The position numbers and the translations under genes were made by a program. From positions 1 to 8,147 of the forward strand of contig WRKK01000260.1 of NCBI GenBank assembly GCA_009782245.1: DNA of 8,147 nt, given 5' to 3'. The notes under the pieces were generated by a model. It had not been told where the DNA came from, searched no databases, and saw only the letters and a list, made by a program, of their open reading frames with translations. Within the stretch, counting starts at the first letter, position 1, and the number at the start of each line of letters is the position of its first letter. Below, one piece after another: positions 5,464 to 8,147 of the stretch. The stretch comes from Defluviitaleaceae bacterium. GTDB lineage: Bacteria; Bacillota; Clostridia; Lachnospirales; WQUN01.

Positions 5464-5492
5464 ATTGTACAACATTATCGCAAAAAAATCAA
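5464..5492 (-). promoter_or_regulatory. Housekeeping promoter of the yesL-rlmN unit
   Basis: On the minus strand TTGATT (5487-5492), a 17-bp spacer and TACAAT (5464-5469). Transcription should start near 5457, giving a leader of about 60 nt. It lies directly after the terminator of the phosphatase gene, which fits independent expression. Confidence 0.75.
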
Positions 5493-5511
5493 GTTTTATT
5501 TCATTTATTTC

Positions 5512-5535
5512 AGCATTTCAGCATTTCAGCATTTC
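5512..5535. repeat. Three tandem 8-bp units
   Basis: AGCATTTC is repeated exactly three times (5512-5519, 5520-5527, 5528-5535) between the phosphatase terminator and the yesL promoter. It is probably a short slippage repeat. Confidence 0.8.
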
Positions 5536-5538
5536 GGC

Positions 5539-5560
5539 AAAAAAAGTGGGCAAAGCCCAC
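5539..5560 (-). terminator. Intrinsic terminator of the kinase-VWA-PP2C unit
   Basis: GTGGGC and GCCCAC form a perfect 6-bp stem with a 3-nt loop (5546-5560), followed leftwards by seven T (5545-5539). It starts 9 nt after the phosphatase stop codon. Confidence 0.85.
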
Positions 5561-5569
5561 AAGTTTTTG

Positions 5570-6388
5570 CTATTCAGCAAGCGTACGCACAATTATAGCC
5601 AAACTAATGTCGTCGCCGCTACCTTTTTGGCTAGAAACATTCAGCCAATCCTCTAAATTTGCGACAACATAATCCAGCCCATCTTTTTGCACAAGAGAAT
5701 AAAAATCGCTGCCAGCCTTTATAAAATCTTTATCACGGTAAAAGCTGTTTGTGTAGCCGTCTGTGCAGATTAGTAGCATTGGCAAATTTTCGTTTTCGTC
5801 CATTGTTTCCAGGTTTTCCAACGGGATTGTCCTTGTTCGCATATATTGCCAGCATTCGTCTTGGCACAGCGAGTTTGTTTCTGGGCCTAAAATTTCGTCT
5901 GGTGCGATTAGCCATTCGGTGGATTTTTCTTCGACCGTTAAAATATCGCCGTCGCCGATTTGCAACGCAAAAATAAAATTAAACGCCGCAACTACAACAA
6001 TCAATGTTGCACCGTACAATTCGTACGAAAAATTATTTTCTGCTCTGCCCTGTTGCCCGTGGTTTTCGTAAATATTGCTTTTCCAATGTTGCTCAATTTG
6101 TTTGGGCAGCCACACATCTTTGTTGGCGACCAGCGTGTTTAGCGGATCGGGCTTATTGAAAATATCGCCGAAAATTGTTATTGCCGTTTGCACCGCAATA
6201 TTTGCGCCCTCGTCGCTGTGTGGGCAAGAGCTACTTCCGTGGCCGTCTGAAATTGCTACAATGCTGTATTTATCGGTATTCTGGATTGCTATTGCATCTT
6301 GGCACGGAACATTATTTTTTATGTGCATAGCACCACGAACCCTTGCGCCAACCGCCGCCCACTTACGTTTACCAGATTTCATCGTCAT
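5570..6388 (-). CDS. PP2C-family Ser/Thr protein phosphatase of a TerY-P-like triad
   Basis: A protein of 272 residues covering a whole PP2C domain. The metal-site motifs are all present: Asp31 in NNVPCQDA, Asp48 in AISDGHGSS, the ELYGATLIVVV strand (123-133), Asp146 in LQIGDGDI, Asp210 in LICTDGYTNSF, and Asp259/Asp260 in GSGDDISLAIIV. It should dephosphorylate Ser/Thr residues with Mn or Mg, most simply the targets of the neighbouring kinase. It has no signal peptide or membrane span, so it is cytoplasmic. The start (6388, or 6382 two codons on) overlaps the 3' end of the VWA gene by 14-20 bp and has no clear ribosome site, so translation is probably coupled. The terminator at 5539-5560 closes the unit. 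The triad role is inferred from gene order and family. Confidence 0.92.
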   Translation of the reverse strand: MTMKSGKRKWAAVGARVRGAMHIKNNVPCQDAIAIQNTDKYSIVAISDGHGSSSCPHSDEGANIAVQTAITIFGDIFNKPDPLNTLVANKDVWLPKQIEQHWKSNIYENHGQQGRAENNFSYELYGATLIVVVAAFNFIFALQIGDGDILTVEEKSTEWLIAPDEILGPETNSLCQDECWQYMRTRTIPLENLETMDENENLPMLLICTDGYTNSFYRDKDFIKAGSDFYSLVQKDGLDYVVANLEDWLNVSSQKGSGDDISLAIIVRTLAE

Positions 6389-7055
6389 CGTCCGAAAGCA
6401 CAGGCACGGTGTTCAAGTCTACGCCAGACGGTGCAGTGCCGTCTTCGGTAGCCCGCGGCGAAGATACCGTTTTTACTACCGTTGATGCCCATTTTATAAA
6501 TTGTATCAGCAGTTGCGGGTTTTTCGCCTCAAGAACAAGTTCACGATTGCCAGTAAATTGCTCCAAAACGTCTAAATCGGCATCTTTGCCAATGGCGATT
6601 GCAATACGAACCGCTTTTTTGCCCCACGGAGTTCCCATTAAGTCGTCCAGTCCTTTTTTGAACTCGTCCGTTGGTTGCCCGTCCGTCAAAAGCACCAAAA
6701 CTGGCGGCAGCCGTTTTGTATCCGCTGGAAACGACCTTAACTCTACCGCAACCATTTCCAACGCTGTACCCATGCTAGTTACGCCACCTGCTTGCAAATC
6801 TTGCCAGCTAAACTGGTCTATCGGCATTGCCGTTGGAATGTGCCATTGTGCACCGTCCGAAAACTTCAACGCCCGCACCATAACGCTCGCATTAGGGTTA
6901 GCATCGGCCTCTTTCTGCATATCGGGAATAACCTGCCGTATCGCATAATTCAACGTCTGTATCTTCTCCCCGTCCATCGAACCCGAACAGTCCGCTATCC
7001 ATATAAAATCCAATATCCTCGACGACATCTCGCCGCCTGGTAAATGTTTCGCCAT
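6369..7055 (-). CDS. TerY-like von Willebrand factor A domain protein
   Basis: A protein of 228 residues, almost all of it one VWA domain. The metal-ion-dependent adhesion site is intact: Asp22-x-Ser24-x-Ser26 in WIADCSGSMDG, Thr93 in GGVTSMGTAL, and Asp125 in LLTDGQPTD. FIWIADCSGSM-GEKIQTLN and LPPVLVLLTDG resemble TerY-type cytoplasmic VWA proteins. There is no signal peptide. Residues 199-228 form a Ser/Thr- and Asp-rich tail ending SDDDDEIW. The ATG at 7055 has AGGAGG (7063-7068) 7 nt upstream. It lies between a kinase gene and an overlapping PP2C gene, the arrangement of the TerY-P triad, where the VWA protein is thought to act as a scaffold or a substrate. A repeat element (7094-7404) separates it from the kinase. 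No clear promoter is seen in that gap. Confidence 0.92.
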   Translation of the reverse strand: MAKHLPGGEMSSRILDFIWIADCSGSMDGEKIQTLNYAIRQVIPDMQKEADANPNASVMVRALKFSDGAQWHIPTAMPIDQFSWQDLQAGGVTSMGTALEMVAVELRSFPADTKRLPPVLVLLTDGQPTDEFKKGLDDLMGTPWGKKAVRIAIAIGKDADLDVLEQFTGNRELVLEAKNPQLLIQFIKWASTVVKTVSSPRATEDGTAPSGVDLNTVPVLSDDDDEIW

Positions 7056-7099
7056 TTTTTTACCTCCTAAATTAAAATCAAAATCAAAACCTTAAAACC

Positions 7100-7116
7100 G
7101 TGGGGCTCTGCCCCAC
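7100..7116 (-). other. GC-rich hairpin upstream of the VWA gene
   Basis: GTGGGGC and GCCCCAC form a perfect 7-bp stem with a 3-nt loop. Read leftwards it is followed by GGTTTTAAGG, with only four T. It could weakly attenuate read-through from the kinase gene into the VWA gene. A similar stem (GTGGGC/GCCCAC) sits at the other end of the element near 7384-7398. Confidence 0.45.
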
Positions 7117-7254
7117 ACCCCGCAAGGAGTGCGCCCCTTGACCCGCTAAAATTTTTAATGGGTTTTAGTGCTAAATTAGTGATGTATCGGTTAAATTTGC
7201 GGTGGTTTTTTCGCCCGTCTGCCTGACCGCCGTCAGACGTAGACGAGTGGGCAG

Positions 7255-7275
7255 GTAGGGGCGGATATTATCCGC
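7255..7275. repeat. Second copy of the dispersed GGGGCGGATATTATCCGC repeat
   Basis: Twenty-one bases identical and in the same orientation as 1180-1200. The mirrored arm present at 1234-1258 is absent here. Nearby sequence (GGCAGACGGGCG on the minus strand, about 7211-7223) also matches 1229-1240, so both loci share a rearranged form of one repeat family. Confidence 0.85.
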
Positions 7276-7332
7276 TCTTACGAAAATTCAAAAAATATTT
7301 ACAATTTTCGTTTGACATTCTTGAAAATTTTA

Positions 7333-7400
7333 GCGGGTCAAGGGGCGCGCTCCTTGCGGGTCAAGGGCAGCGCCATTGCGGGTGTGGGCAGCGCCCACGG
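7333..7400. repeat. Three tandem units of 22-23 bp in the element's right end
   Basis: Units start at 7333, 7356 and 7378, each with GCGGGT followed by a GGGC-rich core. The left end of the element has fewer units, so copy number differs between the two ends. Confidence 0.7.
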
Positions 7401-7403
7401 TTT

Positions 7404-8147
7404 TCACGCATTTATTTTCCCCTCAACTGGGCCAAAATTTATTTTAACGTCCGTCTGTAGCGGGGCGGTTTTTGTTGACGGAACTACAACACTTTCGCCG
7501 CTGGGTTTTGTCATTGTCCAGCTTTCTTTGCCTGTGTTGGTAAGCCCCCAGCGGTTGGGGTTTTTGGGGTGTTTTGTTATTTGTCCAATAATTCCGCTTT
7601 CGCTGAAGTCAAAGTTGTTTTTTATGTGGTGGGCGAAAAGTTGCGTGTTTTGGTTTAGCATTATTAATTGGCTGCCAATTTTCATGCGGGGCGGTAGTGC
7701 TACAACGCCTTTGCAATGCCAGCAGTGGTGATTTTGCCCCTGTTTTACCTTTTGCAAATCGTAAAAATTTTCCGCACCACAATAGTTGCAGTACATAATG
7801 CTGTTTTTTAGCCGTGCAATGGCATCTTTCCATTGGTTTTCCACAATACGCTTGTTTTCATCGTGCAAGCCTAGCGTGAACGCTTGCATAAATAAATCCT
7901 TTATGTACGGCGGATAAATCTCCCAAAAAATAATTGCGTTGTCTTGGTAGCCGATTACTGGGCGGTTTGACTTGTTTACGGGGTCCCATATAAAAATTGG
8001 CTCTTTGCCGTATATTTTTTCCATTGCTTTGCCGTCCAAGCATTTTATGTTTGCCTCAATCGCACCCTCTAGCGGGTGGTGTAGCATGAACATATAAAAC
8101 AGCAGCACCGCCATAGAATACAGGTCTGTCATTGTGGACGGCGAGTG
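7404..8147 (-). CDS. Ser/Thr protein kinase, C-terminal part, with zinc ribbon and FHA-like tail
   Basis: The last 247 residues of a gene that starts beyond the right edge. The visible part opens with SPSTMTDLYSMAVLLFYMFMLHHPLEG, kinase subdomains VIII-IX with the conserved Asp of D-x-Y-S. Next come PYIKDLFMQAFTLGLHDENKR and ENQWKDAIARL, the subdomain XI region. The catalytic loop and the ATP site lie outside the window, so activity cannot be judged. A zinc ribbon follows, with CNYC and CWHC about 20 residues apart. The last 90 residues are beta-rich, with KHPKNPNRWGLTNTGKESWT and VKINFGPVEGKI, resembling the FHA-like C-terminal region of TerY-P kinases. The in-frame ATG at 8132 is internal, since the kinase fold continues upstream of it. 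It stops with TGA inside the end of the repeat element, 348 bp before the VWA gene. Confidence 0.88.
   Translation of the reverse strand, partial: HSPSTMTDLYSMAVLLFYMFMLHHPLEGAIEANIKCLDGKAMEKIYGKEPIFIWDPVNKSNRPVIGYQDNAIIFWEIYPPYIKDLFMQAFTLGLHDENKRIVENQWKDAIARLKNSIMYCNYCGAENFYDLQKVKQGQNHHCWHCKGVVALPPRMKIGSQLIMLNQNTQLFAHHIKNNFDFSESGIIGQITKHPKNPNRWGLTNTGKESWTMTKPSGESVVVPSTKTAPLQTDVKINFGPVEGKINA

Larger units (their letters stand above)
7094..7404. mobile_element. MITE-like element with long inverted-repeat ends
   Basis: The left end (7094-7155) runs from AAAACCGTGGGG to GACCCGCTAAAATTTT. The right end (7324-7404) is its reverse complement, from AAAATTTTAGCGGGTC to CCACGGTTTT, with a tandem expansion inside. 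The interior (7156-7323) has no gene and includes the GGGGCGGATATTATCCGC repeat (7255-7275) and hairpins near 7216-7239. No transposase is encoded. Direct target duplications are not obvious. The right end touches the kinase stop codon (7404-7406), so the kinase frame is intact. Alternatively it could be two dispersed repeats that landed in opposite orientation. Confidence 0.6.

Noticed and set aside
5512..5535. Possible CRISPR-like or operator array of 8-bp units
   Set aside because: The units are directly adjacent with no spacers and too short for CRISPR repeats, so simple slippage is enough.
7312..7731. 139-codon plus-strand frame over the element and kinase tail
   Set aside because: It is the antisense shadow of the kinase gene and repeats, with no ribosome site or recognisable domain.

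Overview
All eight genes I can support lie on the minus strand, so the window is read from right (8147) to left (1). The features point to a low-GC, endospore-forming Firmicute, most likely in the Clostridia. There is a SpoVS gene, a YesL/DUF624 membrane protein, a YvlB/LiaX-type SHOCT-like plus DUF4097 protein, a low-GC sugar-type binding lipoprotein, AGGAGG-type ribosome sites and TTGACA/TATAAT-type promoters. I cannot name the genus from sequence alone.

Region A (8147-5539) is a signalling cluster. It holds the C-terminal part of a Ser/Thr protein kinase with a zinc ribbon and a beta-rich FHA-like tail, a von Willebrand factor A protein with an intact MIDAS, and a PP2C phosphatase with all its metal-binding acids. 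The VWA and PP2C genes overlap by 20 bp, and a clean intrinsic terminator closes the unit. This matches the kinase/VWA/PP2C arrangement called the TerY-P triad, predicted from comparative genomics of tellurium-resistance-type (Ter) stress systems. A 311-bp element with inverted-repeat ends sits between the kinase and VWA genes.

Region B (5500-3475) is a two-gene unit with its own promoter (TTGATT-17-TACAAT): a YesL-type membrane protein, followed 2 bp later by the 23S rRNA/tRNA methyltransferase RlmN. RlmN carries an unusual 30-residue Asn/Lys/Asp insertion. Region C (3474-2775) is a 360-bp AT-rich intergenic stretch with inverted repeats, then spoVS and its probable terminator. Region D (2730-1311) is the SHOCT-like/DUF4097 gene behind a tandem 9-bp repeat.

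Region E (1310-383) is about 930 bp without a convincing gene. It holds a 25-bp perfect inverted repeat, a terminator-like hairpin, and a near-consensus promoter with an A/T-rich UP-like tract. That promoter would give the next gene an unusually long leader of about 585 nt. Region F (382-1) is the start of a lipoprotein substrate-binding protein of an ABC importer, cut by the window edge.

Two themes run across the window. One is the kinase-VWA-phosphatase module. The other is repeat expansion: tandem 9-bp units occur in the DUF4097 leader, in the DUF4097 proline-rich coding segment, in the rlmN insertion and in the yesL tail. A dispersed GGGGCGGATATTATCCGC palindrome also occurs at two places.
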